Under the pieces are notes generated by a model. That model made no database searches. It was given only the letters and a program-made list of their open reading frames with translations, and was not told the DNA's origin. A stretch of 64,000 bases of DNA, from contig JBBPZV010000034.1 in assembly GCA_038198775.1 (NCBI GenBank), forward strand, positions 1 through 64,000. The letters are read 5' to 3'. Position numbers and translations under genes: made by a program. Origin of the DNA: JACCYJ01 sp038198775 (GTDB taxonomy: Bacteria > Actinomycetota > Actinomycetes > Propionibacteriales > Nocardioidaceae). Shown here one piece after another: positions 23,384 to 31,896 of the stretch (position 1 is its first letter; every line of letters starts with the position of its first letter).

Positions 23384-24175
23384 TCAGGCCTCGCGCCAGC
23401 CGTCGGCCTCGTCGTGGCCGTGTGCTGACATGCTCGTCAGCCCACCGTCGACGACCCACGACGTCGACGTCACGTACGACGAACGCGGCGACGCCAAGAA
23501 GGCGATCACCGACGCCACCTCGTTGACGTGACCGGCCCGGCCGAGGGGGTTCCCGGGCCGTCGGATCGCGTACGCATCCGCCTCGTCCTGGCCTGTCATC
23601 GAGGTGGCGATCTCGCCGGGCGCCACGGACACGACCGTGATGCCGTGCTCAGCCAGCTCCAGCCCCAGCACCTTGCCGAACATCCCCAGCCCGGCCTTTG
23701 CGGCGCAGTACGGCGCCGAACCAAGCCTCGGCACGTGCTCGTGCACGCTCGTCACGTTGATGATCCGGCCCCCCACGCCGGCGTCGATCATTACGCGGGC
23801 GGCTCGCTGGGCGCACAGGAAGGGCCCGTCCAGGTCGGTCGCCAGCACCTCGCGCCAGCTCTCGTACGACATGTCGACGGCCCGCCCCGACCACCCGGTG
23901 CCGGCGTTGTTGACGAGCACGCCGAGGCCACCCAGCTGGCCGGCGAGCTCGTCGACGCAGGCACCGGCGTCCCTCGACGCGAGCTCCTGGCGGGTGACGA
24001 AGCAGCGTTGACCTCGCTGCTCGACCTCGGCACCGGTCGCCATCGCACCGGCCTCGTCGCTGTGGAAGGTGATGCCCAGGTCGAAGCCCTCGTCGGCGAG
24101 CAGGCGAGCCGTCGCCTTGCCGATGCCGGAGTCCGCGCCGGTGACCACGGCGATCCGGGGATAGTGCCCGCTCAT
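23384..24175 (-). CDS. short-chain dehydrogenase/reductase, 3-oxoacyl-ACP-reductase-like
   Basis: 263 residues with TGADSGIGKATARLL (NADP-binding TGxxxGIG), NNAGTG (NNAG), catalytic Ser in INVTSVHEH, Tyr/Lys in YCAAKAGLGMFG and the C-terminal VVDGGLTSMS. The ATG is chosen at MSGHYPRIAV. Substrate unknown. It converges on the HAD gene and lies downstream of the FAD oxidoreductase on the same strand. Confidence 0.88.
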   Translation of the reverse strand: MSGHYPRIAVVTGADSGIGKATARLLADEGFDLGITFHSDEAGAMATGAEVEQRGQRCFVTRQELASRDAGACVDELAGQLGGLGVLVNNAGTGWSGRAVDMSYESWREVLATDLDGPFLCAQRAARVMIDAGVGGRIINVTSVHEHVPRLGSAPYCAAKAGLGMFGKVLGLELAEHGITVVSVAPGEIATSMTGQDEADAYAIRRPGNPLGRAGHVNEVASVIAFLASPRSSYVTSTSWVVDGGLTSMSAHGHDEADGWREA

Positions 24176-24241
24176 CGTCTGCCCTTCGGTACGCCGGTCA
24201 GGGCCCGCCGTACCCGGCGACGGACCCGGCAAACCAGCGCC

Positions 24242-25834
24242 TCACAAACGCCGCAGCCTGGCATGTGCCAGCGCGGCTCGGGCGGCGTTGGAGCCGGGGC
24301 CTCCGTGCACTCCCCCGCCCGGGTGGGCGGACGCGGAGCCCAGGTACAGCCCCTTGACCGGTGTCTCCGCCCGACCGAGACCGGGGACCGGGCGGAAGAT
24401 CAGCTGCTGGTAGAGCGACGATGTGCCTCCGTTCAGCGCCCCGCCGACCAGGTTCTCGTCGCGCTCTTGGAGTTCCAGCGGCCCGAGGATCCGCCGCGCG
24501 GTCACCCGTTGCGAGAAGCCGGGGGCGTACCGCTCGACCCGGGCCTGCATCCGGTCGGCCATCCGCTCGCAGTCCGAGGAGTCCCAGGCGCCCCGGATGC
24601 CCTCCTCCCCGGCGTCCTCCCGGACCCGCTGCGGGACGTGGGTGTACGCCCACGCCGACTCGGTGCCGGCCGGGGAGCGGGTTGGGTCGGTGGTGGTCAT
24701 CTGCCCGAGCAGCAGCATCGGCTGCGACGGGATCACACCGGTGCCTATCTGGGTGGCGGTGCCGGCCAGGTGCCCCATCGACTCGGTGATGTGCACGGTG
24801 CCCGGGGCGCGCTCGGGCGCGCCGGCCCATGGGATGGGCCCGTTCAGCGCCCAGTCGACCTTGACCGTGCCCGGATCCCACTCGAACCGGGCCATCCGCC
24901 GGCACAACACGGCCGGCAGGTGCTCCCAGCCCACGAGCCCGCCGTAGAGATGCGGGGCGACCACGTCGGCCACCACGGCGTGGCGGGCAGCGACCATCCC
25001 GCCGTCGTCGGTCTCCACCCCGATCGCTCGATTGTCCCGGACGAGGACTCGGCGGACGTGCTCCCCGCAGCGCAGCGTTCCGCCGGCGGCGGTGAACCGG
25101 TCGGCCAGAGCGGTGGCCAGCCTCGAGGCCCCACCCTCGGGTACCGGCCAGCCGACCTCGTGGCCGAGCATGCACAGCAGCCACCCCATCAGCCCCGAAC
25201 CGGGTGCCTCGGGCGGGATGTCGGCGTGCGTGGCGCTGCCACCGACGAGCAGCCGCGCCGCGGCGCCGCCGAACCGGTTGCCCAGCCACTGCGCCGACGA
25301 GACCAGCAGCTGGGCGACCGAGAGCCCCCCGGCGCCGGGCAGCCGGCGCAACATGCCAAGACCATGACGTACGGGCGGGAACGGGGTGAGCAGGGCGCCC
25401 AGCAGCGAGGGGGCGATCCGATCCCACACGTCCACCAGCGCCAGCCAGGTCTCGCCGTCACCAGGCGTGGACCGCTCCAGCGCGGAGGCGGTCTCGACGG
25501 GGTCGCGGAACAGCAACGCCCATGACCCGTCGGCGAACGGAGTTCCCACCACCGCGGGGGCGTGGCGCCAGACCAGCCCGTGGTCTTCCAGCCGCAGCCG
25601 CCGCATGGTCGGCGAGGCGGCCGTGAGCGGGTAGAACGAGCTGAAGGTGTCGTGGACGAACCCGTCGCGGACCGTCCTGTCGCTGTGAACGGCGCCGCCG
25701 ACGTGTGGCTGGGCCTCCAAGACCAAGACGTCCCAGCCGCCGTCGACGAGCAGGTTGGCGGCGACGAGCCCGTTGGGGCCGGATCCGATGACGACGGCGT
25801 CGTACCCGCGGGACTCGCCTCGCGCTCCGGCCAC
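24242..25834 (-). CDS. FAD-dependent phytoene-desaturase-like oxidoreductase
   Basis: 530 residues with an N-terminal dinucleotide-binding motif VVIGSGPNGLVAANLLVDG followed by VLEAQPHVGGAVHS and a C-terminal FAD motif (GLYLGSASAHPGGGVHGGPG, with AARAALAHA). This is the NAD(P)/FAD family that includes carotenoid desaturases and isomerases. No other carotenoid gene is near, so the substrate is open. The GTG start (VAGARGESRGYDAV) avoids an upstream extension overlapping the divergent SRPBCC region. Confidence 0.85.
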   Translation of the reverse strand: MAGARGESRGYDAVVIGSGPNGLVAANLLVDGGWDVLVLEAQPHVGGAVHSDRTVRDGFVHDTFSSFYPLTAASPTMRRLRLEDHGLVWRHAPAVVGTPFADGSWALLFRDPVETASALERSTPGDGETWLALVDVWDRIAPSLLGALLTPFPPVRHGLGMLRRLPGAGGLSVAQLLVSSAQWLGNRFGGAAARLLVGGSATHADIPPEAPGSGLMGWLLCMLGHEVGWPVPEGGASRLATALADRFTAAGGTLRCGEHVRRVLVRDNRAIGVETDDGGMVAARHAVVADVVAPHLYGGLVGWEHLPAVLCRRMARFEWDPGTVKVDWALNGPIPWAGAPERAPGTVHITESMGHLAGTATQIGTGVIPSQPMLLLGQMTTTDPTRSPAGTESAWAYTHVPQRVREDAGEEGIRGAWDSSDCERMADRMQARVERYAPGFSQRVTARRILGPLELQERDENLVGGALNGGTSSLYQQLIFRPVPGLGRAETPVKGLYLGSASAHPGGGVHGGPGSNAARAALAHARLRRL

Positions 25835-25931
25835 CGACGTCCCCTCTCTCTTGCGGGTATGGTTCCCCGTCCCCGGCCAAGCACGCCTGCGCCGACGCAT
25901 CGGGCTGCTCGTCATGGGGTACCACGCTGCC

Positions 25932-26372
25932 ATGAGCACTACCACCCGCGACATCGACGCCACCCCCGAGCAGGTCTTCGCCGTACTCTGCGACGGCTGG
26001 ACCTACGCATCCTGGGTCGTCGGTGCGTCCCGAATCCGTGAGGTGGACGCCGACTGGCCGGCGGTCGGGTCCCAACTGCACCACTCCGTCGGTGTCTGGC
26101 CGGTGCTGATCCACGACAGCACCGAGGTCGAGGACGTGTCCCGGCCCCGAATGCTGCAGCTGCAAGCCCGGGCCTGGCCGAGCGGTGTGGGCAGGATCCG
26201 CCTGGACATCGAGCCGTACGGCGACGGCTGCCGGGTCGTCATGAGCGAGAACATCGTCGCCGGCCCCGCCCGCTTCCTCCCCGCGCCGGTCGAGAACGCG
26301 TGGCTGAACTGGCGGAACACCGAGTGTCTGCGGCGACTCTCCTACCTCGCCGAGCGTCGTGACCGGCAATGA
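25932..26372 (+). CDS. SRPBCC (START-like) family protein
   Basis: 146 residues. The polyketide cyclase/dehydrase-type helix-grip fold is suggested by TRDIDATPEQVFAVLCDGW, WVVGASRIREVDADWP, RIRLDIEPYGDGCRVVMSE and a long C-terminal helix. ATG start, with another ATG six codons upstream. A small hydrophobic ligand is expected; its identity is unknown. Confidence 0.82.
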   Translation: MSTTTRDIDATPEQVFAVLCDGWTYASWVVGASRIREVDADWPAVGSQLHHSVGVWPVLIHDSTEVEDVSRPRMLQLQARAWPSGVGRIRLDIEPYGDGCRVVMSENIVAGPARFLPAPVENAWLNWRNTECLRRLSYLAERRDRQ

Positions 26373-26454
26373 GCGGTATTTCCTGAGACAATGGTGAAAG
26401 GCCCACGTAGGGATGGGCGGCGATCACTGTGATCTGGAGCCGGGAGGCACCTTC

Positions 26455-26913
26455 ATGAGTAGTACCGCTAGAGGTATGAGCACCGCGGGCCGACCCCTCG
26501 TCTGCCTGCTCGCCATGGTGGTTGGCGTTGTCTTTCTCCTGGTCGGGATCCTGGGCTTCATTCCGGGTATCACCACCAACTACGGGGACATGACTTTCGC
26601 CACCGACAGTTCCAAGGCTCAATTGCTCGGCATCTTCCAGGTGTCGATCCTGCACAACATCGTGCACCTGCTGTACGGCGTCGCCGGACTGGCGATGGCA
26701 CGAGTGGCCGCCCAGGCCCGCACCTACCTGCTGGGCGGTGGCGCTGTCTACCTGGTGCTGTGGCTGTACGGACTGATCATCAACGAGGACAACGGCAGCG
26801 CCGCGGACTTCGTGCCCCTCAACACCGCAGACAACTGGCTGCACTTCTTCCTGGGAGTCGGCATGATCGGCCTCGGGCTCGTCTCCGGACGGACCGCAAC
26901 CACCGGCGCCTGA
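26455..26913 (+). CDS. DUF4383 membrane protein
   Basis: 152 residues with four transmembrane helices (LVCLLAMVVGVVFLLVGILG; VSILHNIVHLLYGVAGLAM; TYLLGGGAVYLVLWLYGLII; WLHFFLGVGMIGLGLV) and the conserved NIVHLLYG and NWLHFFLG motifs of DUF4383. Function unknown. The ATG at MSSTARG follows a GGGAGG ribosome site. Confidence 0.87.
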   Translation: MSSTARGMSTAGRPLVCLLAMVVGVVFLLVGILGFIPGITTNYGDMTFATDSSKAQLLGIFQVSILHNIVHLLYGVAGLAMARVAAQARTYLLGGGAVYLVLWLYGLIINEDNGSAADFVPLNTADNWLHFFLGVGMIGLGLVSGRTATTGA

Positions 26914-26937
26914 CAGCGCCGCCGGCTGACCTCTCCG

Positions 26938-26981
26938 AATCCAGCGCGCTCTCACCGCCTCAGGTGAGAGCGCGCTGGATT
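26938..26981. terminator. strong bidirectional terminator
   Basis: A perfect 19-bp inverted repeat, 26938-26956 (AATCCAGCGCGCTCTCACC) and 26963-26981, with a 6-nt loop. It sits between two convergent genes and flanking A/T on both ends allows termination in both directions. Confidence 0.9.
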
Positions 26982-26995
26982 AGCTTCCGACCCGT

Positions 26996-27934
26996 TCACC
27001 GCCGCCCCTGCTCAGCGGCTGAGGCAAGTCGGCGGCGCACCGCGGAGAGCACCTCCGCCTCGCCCAGCCGGGCCAACGCCGGGTCGATCTCATCACCCCA
27101 CGGGTCGCCTCGGCCCCACCCACGCCACATCACGGTGTGCGGTGCTCCTGCGGGAGGACCCCACAACTGCGGTGGCGTCGGCCCGAAAAGCACCACCGAG
27201 GGGGTGCGGTAGGCGGTGGCCAGGTGAGCGACACCGGTGTCGCCACTCAACACCAACCGAGCCGCCGCCACCAGCGCGGCCAGCTGCGTCAGCGTGGTCC
27301 TGCCGGCCAGGACGGCCGTCGGGGCGAGCCCGGCGCCGGCGGCCACCCGTCCGGCCAGTTCGCGCTCCTTCGACCCCCCGGTCACCACGACCCGGAAGCC
27401 GTCGGCGGCGAGCGCCCTCGCCACCGCGGCGTACCGTTCCGGACGCCACTGCCGGGACCGGTGCGCCGCGCCGGGGTGGACGACGACCGCGTCGCTGACC
27501 GGTGGCCGCCGCGGTGGCGGTGTGAGATCCACGGCGTCGGCGTCGGCGTCGAGGCCGAGCACCTCGCGCACCAGCCGGCACCAGCGCTCCCGCTCGTGCT
27601 CACCGTCGCGCCACGCCGGCCCCCGCGTCCCCGTCTCGGGGCACCCGAAGGCGACCCAACGGCGTGATCGCAGTGCCCCAAGTACTCGATGGCTCTGCGG
27701 CCCCCGTCCGTGCAGGTTCACCGCCATCTCGACGGGACGAGGTGCGTACGAGAGCGGCCGCAGACCCGCGCAGTCGGTGACCTCGTCGACGAGCCGGTCC
27801 GGTTGCAGCAGCGGCTCCTGCCACCGTGGCGCGGCCAGCACGATCCGGTGGTGCGGCAGCCCCGCCCGCAGCGCCCGCAGCGCCGGTACGCCTGCCAGCA
27901 GGTCACCGAGCCCGAGCGCGCGCAGGGCGACCAC
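26996..27934 (-). CDS. GT9-family glycosyltransferase (heptosyltransferase-like)
   Basis: 312 residues starting at GTG (VVALRALGLGDLLAGVPALR). GT9 enzymes transfer heptose from ADP-heptose. Seen: the N-terminal RALGLGDLL loop, VVVHPGAAHRSRQWRPERYA, VVVTGGSKERELAGR and LVLSGDTGVAHLATAYRTP, the family's nucleotide-sugar pocket. It is the last gene of the heptose/glycan operon. A TTG at 27961 that overlaps the SDR stop is an alternative start. The acceptor is unknown. Confidence 0.88.
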   Translation of the reverse strand: MVALRALGLGDLLAGVPALRALRAGLPHHRIVLAAPRWQEPLLQPDRLVDEVTDCAGLRPLSYAPRPVEMAVNLHGRGPQSHRVLGALRSRRWVAFGCPETGTRGPAWRDGEHERERWCRLVREVLGLDADADAVDLTPPPRRPPVSDAVVVHPGAAHRSRQWRPERYAAVARALAADGFRVVVTGGSKERELAGRVAAGAGLAPTAVLAGRTTLTQLAALVAAARLVLSGDTGVAHLATAYRTPSVVLFGPTPPQLWGPPAGAPHTVMWRGWGRGDPWGDEIDPALARLGEAEVLSAVRRRLASAAEQGRR

Positions 27935-27951
27935 CGTCCCCGGCGCCCCGC

Positions 27952-28635
27952 TCAGGGCCAAGACCCCTCCACCGAGGGGGTCACCACCAGCTCGCGGACC
28001 TCGCAGCCGGCCGGCTGGGACAGCGCGAACACCACGGCGGCGGCGACGTCTCGCGGGCGGTTGAGCTTGGCGTCCGGTCCCGGCTTGTACTGCTCGTCGC
28101 GCCCGTCGAAGAACGGTGTCTGCATCCCCCCGGGGATCAGCAACGTCACTCCTACCTGGCCGGCGGTCTCGGCCGCCAGGGCACGGGTGAAGCCGACCAC
28201 GCCGAACTTGGAGGCGCAGTAGGCCGTGGCGTCGCTCACCGCCCGCAGACCCAAGGTGGAGGCCACGGTCACGACCCGGCCGCCTCGCCGGCGTAGGTCG
28301 GGCAGTGCCGCCCGCACCACCGCGGCGGTGCCCAGCAGGTTGACCAGCACCACCTCGTCCCACTCCCTTGCGGGGACGTCCTCGAGACGTCCGCACGAGT
28401 CGATGCCGGCGCAGGTCACGACGGCGTCGATGCCCCCGGTGCGCTCCGACACCGACCGCACCACCTGGTGGGTGCGCTCCCGGTCGGCGAGGTCGACGGT
28501 CTCCGACTCGATCTCGGAGTCCGCAGCGACCCGGTCGAGCACCACCGGCCGGCCTCCCGCCTCTGCCACGGCTCGGGTCACGGCGGCGCCCAGGCCGGAC
28601 GCTCCTCCGGTGACGAGCACCGTTCCCAGGTTCAT
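27952..28635 (-). CDS. short-chain dehydrogenase of the heptose operon
   Basis: 227 residues, classical SDR: VTGGASGLGAAVTRAV, CAGIDS, catalytic VASTLGL and YCASKFGVVGFTRAL, then LLIPGGMQTPFF. It is shorter than HldD epimerase (an extended SDR of about 310 aa), so it is probably not that epimerase. Its place between HldE and a GT9 suggests modification of a sugar or lipid carrier. It overlaps HldE by 4 nt. Confidence 0.85.
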   Translation of the reverse strand: MNLGTVLVTGGASGLGAAVTRAVAEAGGRPVVLDRVAADSEIESETVDLADRERTHQVVRSVSERTGGIDAVVTCAGIDSCGRLEDVPAREWDEVVLVNLLGTAAVVRAALPDLRRRGGRVVTVASTLGLRAVSDATAYCASKFGVVGFTRALAAETAGQVGVTLLIPGGMQTPFFDGRDEQYKPGPDAKLNRPRDVAAAVVFALSQPAGCEVRELVVTPSVEGSWP

Positions 28636-30074
28636 GTGCTGATCTCCCTTCGCGAAGCCATGGTCGTCGTCGACGCCTCGGGCCGGGCCGCCGACGTGGC
28701 GGCTGACCGCACCAGCGAGGTGGTGGAACGGCCCGCGACGTAGGGCAGCACCACCGCCTGCCCGCCCCAGGACCGCAGCGTGACCGCCTCCGGGAGCTCC
28801 GTGCCTGCGTAGTCACCGCCCTTGGCCCAGACCTGGGGCCGTAGCCGGCGGAGCACCTCCTGCGGGGTGTCCTCGGCGAAGACCGTCACCGCGTCGACAC
28901 ACGACAGCTCCTGCAGCACCCGGGCCCGGTCCGCGGCCGGCACCAGCGGGCGCCCGGGCCCCTTGAGCCGGCGGACCGAGTCGTCGGAGTTGAGGCAGAC
29001 CACCAGGCAGTCACCAAGGCTGCGGGCCGCGCGCAACGTGGCGACGTGGCCGGCGTGGAGCAGGTCGAAGCACCCACCGGTCGCGACGACCACGCCGCCC
29101 CGGCCGCGAACCGCTGCCACCATCTCGGTCACCGGCTCCGGTGCGGCGTCCCCAGCCTCGCGTCCGGGTCCTGCCGCGAACGCCGCCGCACCGCCGCCGG
29201 CCACATGGGCAGAAGCTGACTGCACCGCCGCCTGCACCGCCTCGCTGAGCACCAGGCCGGACCCGAGCGCAACCGTCGCGGTGGCCGCGAAGCGGTCGCC
29301 CGCACCGCACGGGTCGCCGGTCGCGACGGCGGGCGCCGGGATGAGCGCCGGCGTGCCGGCGCCGTACGACAGCAGGGCCCCGCGGCTGCCGAGGGTAACC
29401 GCGACCGCCCGACATCCCCAGGCGGCCACCAGCCCCTCAGCCAGCCTCGTCACTGCTGTCAGGGACGGATCGGTGGCCGCGGGCAGGCCGTGTTGTCGCG
29501 CGAACGACTCCGTTTCGCCGAGGTTCGGTGTGACCAGCGTGGTGCGGGCCACCGGAGCGGTCCCTCGCGGGTGCGGGTCCCACACCACCGGTACGCTCGC
29601 CGCCCGCTCCGTGAGCAGCCCGCGCACCGCCGGAGCGGCGGTCGCTCCCCTCCCGTAGTCGGAGACCAGCACGGTAGTGGCCCGGCGCAGCGCCGCTACG
29701 GCCGCCTCGGTCACGCCGGAGACGGCTGCGGTGCGATCCCCACTGTCGAGGCGCAGCAGCGTCTGTCCGCCGGACCGGATCCGCCGCTTGGTCGCGGTCG
29801 CGGTGCGTGTCGGTAGCGCCACGACGCTCACCGCGGGCTCGAGCAGTGCCGCCAGTCGGCGGCCGTCCTCGTCGTCGCGCAGTGGCGCCACCAAGATCAC
29901 CTCGTGACCGTCGGCGGCGGCCATCGCGGCAGCCAGGGCCGCTCCTCCCGGTCGGGGCCGCTCGCGCATCTCGTCGAGCACGGGCACCGGCGCGTCGGGG
30001 CACAACCGGGCGACCCGGCCGTCGACGTCGACGTCGAGCACGGCGTCCCCGACGACGACCAGCGGCCCGCTCAC
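28632..30074 (-). CDS. hldE: bifunctional heptose-7-phosphate kinase / heptose-1-phosphate adenylyltransferase
   Basis: 480 residues. The PfkB-type kinase domain (about 1-310) has PGGAALAAAMAAADGHEV and the anion-hole GDPCGAGDRFAA. The nucleotidyltransferase domain (about 330-460) has GGCFDLLHAGHVATLRAAR (HxGH) and KGGDYAGTELPEA. This is the HldE (RfaE) order. It phosphorylates D-glycero-D-manno-heptose 7-phosphate at C1 and later adds AMP. The dephosphorylation step in between would be done by the GmhB domain upstream. GTG start, 4-nt overlap with gmhA. The last about 20 residues are a poorly conserved Ser/Thr/Arg tail. Confidence 0.9.
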   Translation of the reverse strand: MSGPLVVVGDAVLDVDVDGRVARLCPDAPVPVLDEMRERPRPGGAALAAAMAAADGHEVILVAPLRDDEDGRRLAALLEPAVSVVALPTRTATATKRRIRSGGQTLLRLDSGDRTAAVSGVTEAAVAALRRATTVLVSDYGRGATAAPAVRGLLTERAASVPVVWDPHPRGTAPVARTTLVTPNLGETESFARQHGLPAATDPSLTAVTRLAEGLVAAWGCRAVAVTLGSRGALLSYGAGTPALIPAPAVATGDPCGAGDRFAATATVALGSGLVLSEAVQAAVQSASAHVAGGGAAAFAAGPGREAGDAAPEPVTEMVAAVRGRGGVVVATGGCFDLLHAGHVATLRAARSLGDCLVVCLNSDDSVRRLKGPGRPLVPAADRARVLQELSCVDAVTVFAEDTPQEVLRRLRPQVWAKGGDYAGTELPEAVTLRSWGGQAVVLPYVAGRSTTSLVRSAATSAARPEASTTTMASRREIST

Positions 30075-30697
30075 GACCGGCTCCCGAGCCCGGCCGGGGC
30101 GCGGGCGGCCGGGACGTCGGCGGCGATGACGGCGCGGTCGAACGCGGCGCACACCAGGTGCACCGCGACGAGGTGCAGCTCCTGGACCGTTGCGGCCGAC
30201 TCGGCGGTGGAAGCGAGCACCTCGTCGGCGGCCGCGGCCAGCGGGTTGGGGAGGGGCCCGGTCAGCGCCCACACCAGCAGCCCGCATGCTTGTGCCCGCC
30301 GCGCGGCCGCGACGACGTTGGCGCTGCGCCCGCTGGTCGACAGCACGACCAGCACGTCACCCGGTCTGCCGTGGGCTTCCACCTGGCGCGCGAAGAGCTC
30401 ACCGGGCGGGTAGTCGTTGATGAGCGCGGTGAGGCTCGAGGTCTCGGCACTCAGGCAGAGCGCCGAGAACGGTCCGCGTTCGTCTCGATAGCGCCCCACC
30501 AGCTCCGCGCACAGGTGCTGGGCCTGCGCGGCGCTGCCGCCGTTACCGGCGGCCAGCAGCCGGCCGCCACCGCCGAGCACATCGGCGAGCTGTTGTCCCC
30601 AGCCGGTGGCCGTGTCGACGCAGGTGTCGAAGCCGTCCAACGCCCGGCGCAGCGCCCGCAGGTGATCGCGGCCGTAGGGCAGCGGGTCGTGGCTCAT
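30071..30697 (-). CDS. gmhA: sedoheptulose-7-phosphate isomerase
   Basis: 208 residues, SIS-domain fold. AAGNGGSAAQAQHLCAELVG holds the sugar-phosphate Ser and a metal-ligand His/Glu, LSTSGRSANVVAAA is the second phosphate loop, and QELHLVAVHLVCAAFD the C-terminal ligand helix. Converts sedoheptulose 7-phosphate to D-glycero-D-manno-heptose 7-phosphate, the entry step of heptose nucleotide synthesis. Coupled by 4-nt overlaps on both sides. Confidence 0.92.
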   Translation of the reverse strand: MSHDPLPYGRDHLRALRRALDGFDTCVDTATGWGQQLADVLGGGGRLLAAGNGGSAAQAQHLCAELVGRYRDERGPFSALCLSAETSSLTALINDYPPGELFARQVEAHGRPGDVLVVLSTSGRSANVVAAARRAQACGLLVWALTGPLPNPLAAAADEVLASTAESAATVQELHLVAVHLVCAAFDRAVIAADVPAARAPAGLGSRS

Positions 30698-31896
30698 CGT
30701 GCGGCTCCGGCCGGAGTCGCCGCACGCTCGGTGAGGCTGACGTAGACCTGCTCGGTCTCGGCGGCGACCTGTGACCATCGGTAGTGCCGACGCACCCGAG
30801 CGACCCCTGCCGCGCCGTACGCCACGCGCCGCGCCGGATCACCCAGCAGCCTGCGCAGCACCCGGGCAAGCGCGTCGGGGCGGCGCGGGGGGACCAGCTC
30901 CCCCGTCACCCCGGGGACGACCGTGTCCAGCAGCCCTCCCACCGCCGACCCGACGACGGGCCGGCCGCTGGCCATCGCCTCGAGCGGTACGAGCCCGAAC
31001 GGCTCGTACCAGGGCACCGCGATCACCACGTTCGCGCCCGCAAAGACCGCGGGCAGGTCGGCGCGACCCACCCGACCGAGGAAGTGCACCCGCTCGGCGA
31101 CGCCGGCCGCTCGCGCGTGGGCTCGCAACCGTCGCACCTCCGGGTCGAGGCTGAGCGCGTCGTACGACGGGCCGCCGGCCACGACCAGCTCGGTGCCCGG
31201 CAGCCTGGCCATCGCATCCACGACGTCGGCGATCCCTTTGCGCTCGACCAGCCGCCCGACCGTGAGCAGCCGGTTTCCGGCAGCCGGTGGGGGTGTCGGG
31301 GCGAACCGGTCGACGTCCACGCCGCAGGGGACCACGCTGACGCGGGAGGCGGGCAACCCCAGTGCGACCAGCTCGCGCAACTCGTCGCTGCAGGTCGCGA
31401 TCACGTGGTCGACGGCACGGCAGAGCCGCTGCTCCACCGAAACCCGTTCCGCCGGGCTGGTGTCACCGGCGCCCTGGTGGCGCCGCTTGACCGAACCGAG
31501 GGCGTGGAAGGTCTGCACGACGCGAAGGCCCAGTGGCCGGGCCGCCCAACAGGCGGCGGCCCCGCTCATCCAAAAGTGCGCGTGGACCAGATCGGGTGGC
31601 TCCCGCGACCAGCGGGCCGCCAGCTGACGGGCGAACGCCGGCATGTGGGGCCACAACTGGTCGCGGGGGACCTCGCTCGGCGGCCCGGCCGGCAGGTGCT
31701 CGACGAGATAGCCCTGCGGGGCCCGAACCCTGGTCGCCAGGTCCGAGTCGTCGCGGCGGGTGAAGACGGTGACCTCGTGCCCGCAGGCCACCAGCTGGGC
31801 GGAGAGCGCGGCGACGTGGACGTTCTGGCCGCCGGCGTCGATGCCGCCGACCGCTGCGAGCGGGTTGGCGTGCTCGGACACCATGGCGATCCTCAC
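30694..31896 (-). CDS. GT4-family glycosyltransferase
   Basis: 400 residues, GT-B fold. The N-terminal half has SEHANPLAAVGGIDAGGQN (acceptor loop) and DLVHAHFWMSG; the C-terminal half has RLLTVGRLVERKGIADVVDA and the EX7E segment PWYEPFGLVPLEAMASG. Similar to sucrose-phosphate-synthase and MshA-like retaining enzymes. The GTG start overlaps the GT9 stop by 4 nt. Donor and acceptor unknown; part of the surface-glycan operon. Confidence 0.9.
   Translation of the reverse strand: MRIAMVSEHANPLAAVGGIDAGGQNVHVAALSAQLVACGHEVTVFTRRDDSDLATRVRAPQGYLVEHLPAGPPSEVPRDQLWPHMPAFARQLAARWSREPPDLVHAHFWMSGAAACWAARPLGLRVVQTFHALGSVKRRHQGAGDTSPAERVSVEQRLCRAVDHVIATCSDELRELVALGLPASRVSVVPCGVDVDRFAPTPPPAAGNRLLTVGRLVERKGIADVVDAMARLPGTELVVAGGPSYDALSLDPEVRRLRAHARAAGVAERVHFLGRVGRADLPAVFAGANVVIAVPWYEPFGLVPLEAMASGRPVVGSAVGGLLDTVVPGVTGELVPPRRPDALARVLRRLLGDPARRVAYGAAGVARVRRHYRWSQVAAETEQVYVSLTERAATPAGAAR

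Noticed and set aside
23528..25525. Long plus-strand frame of 665 codons opposite the SDR and FAD genes
   Set aside because: Spans two well-supported minus-strand genes and has no motif of its own.
27952..28635. HldD (ADP-heptose 6-epimerase) as identity of the operon SDR
   Set aside because: The protein is a 227-residue classical SDR with YxxxK in the usual place; HldD is an extended SDR of about 310 residues.
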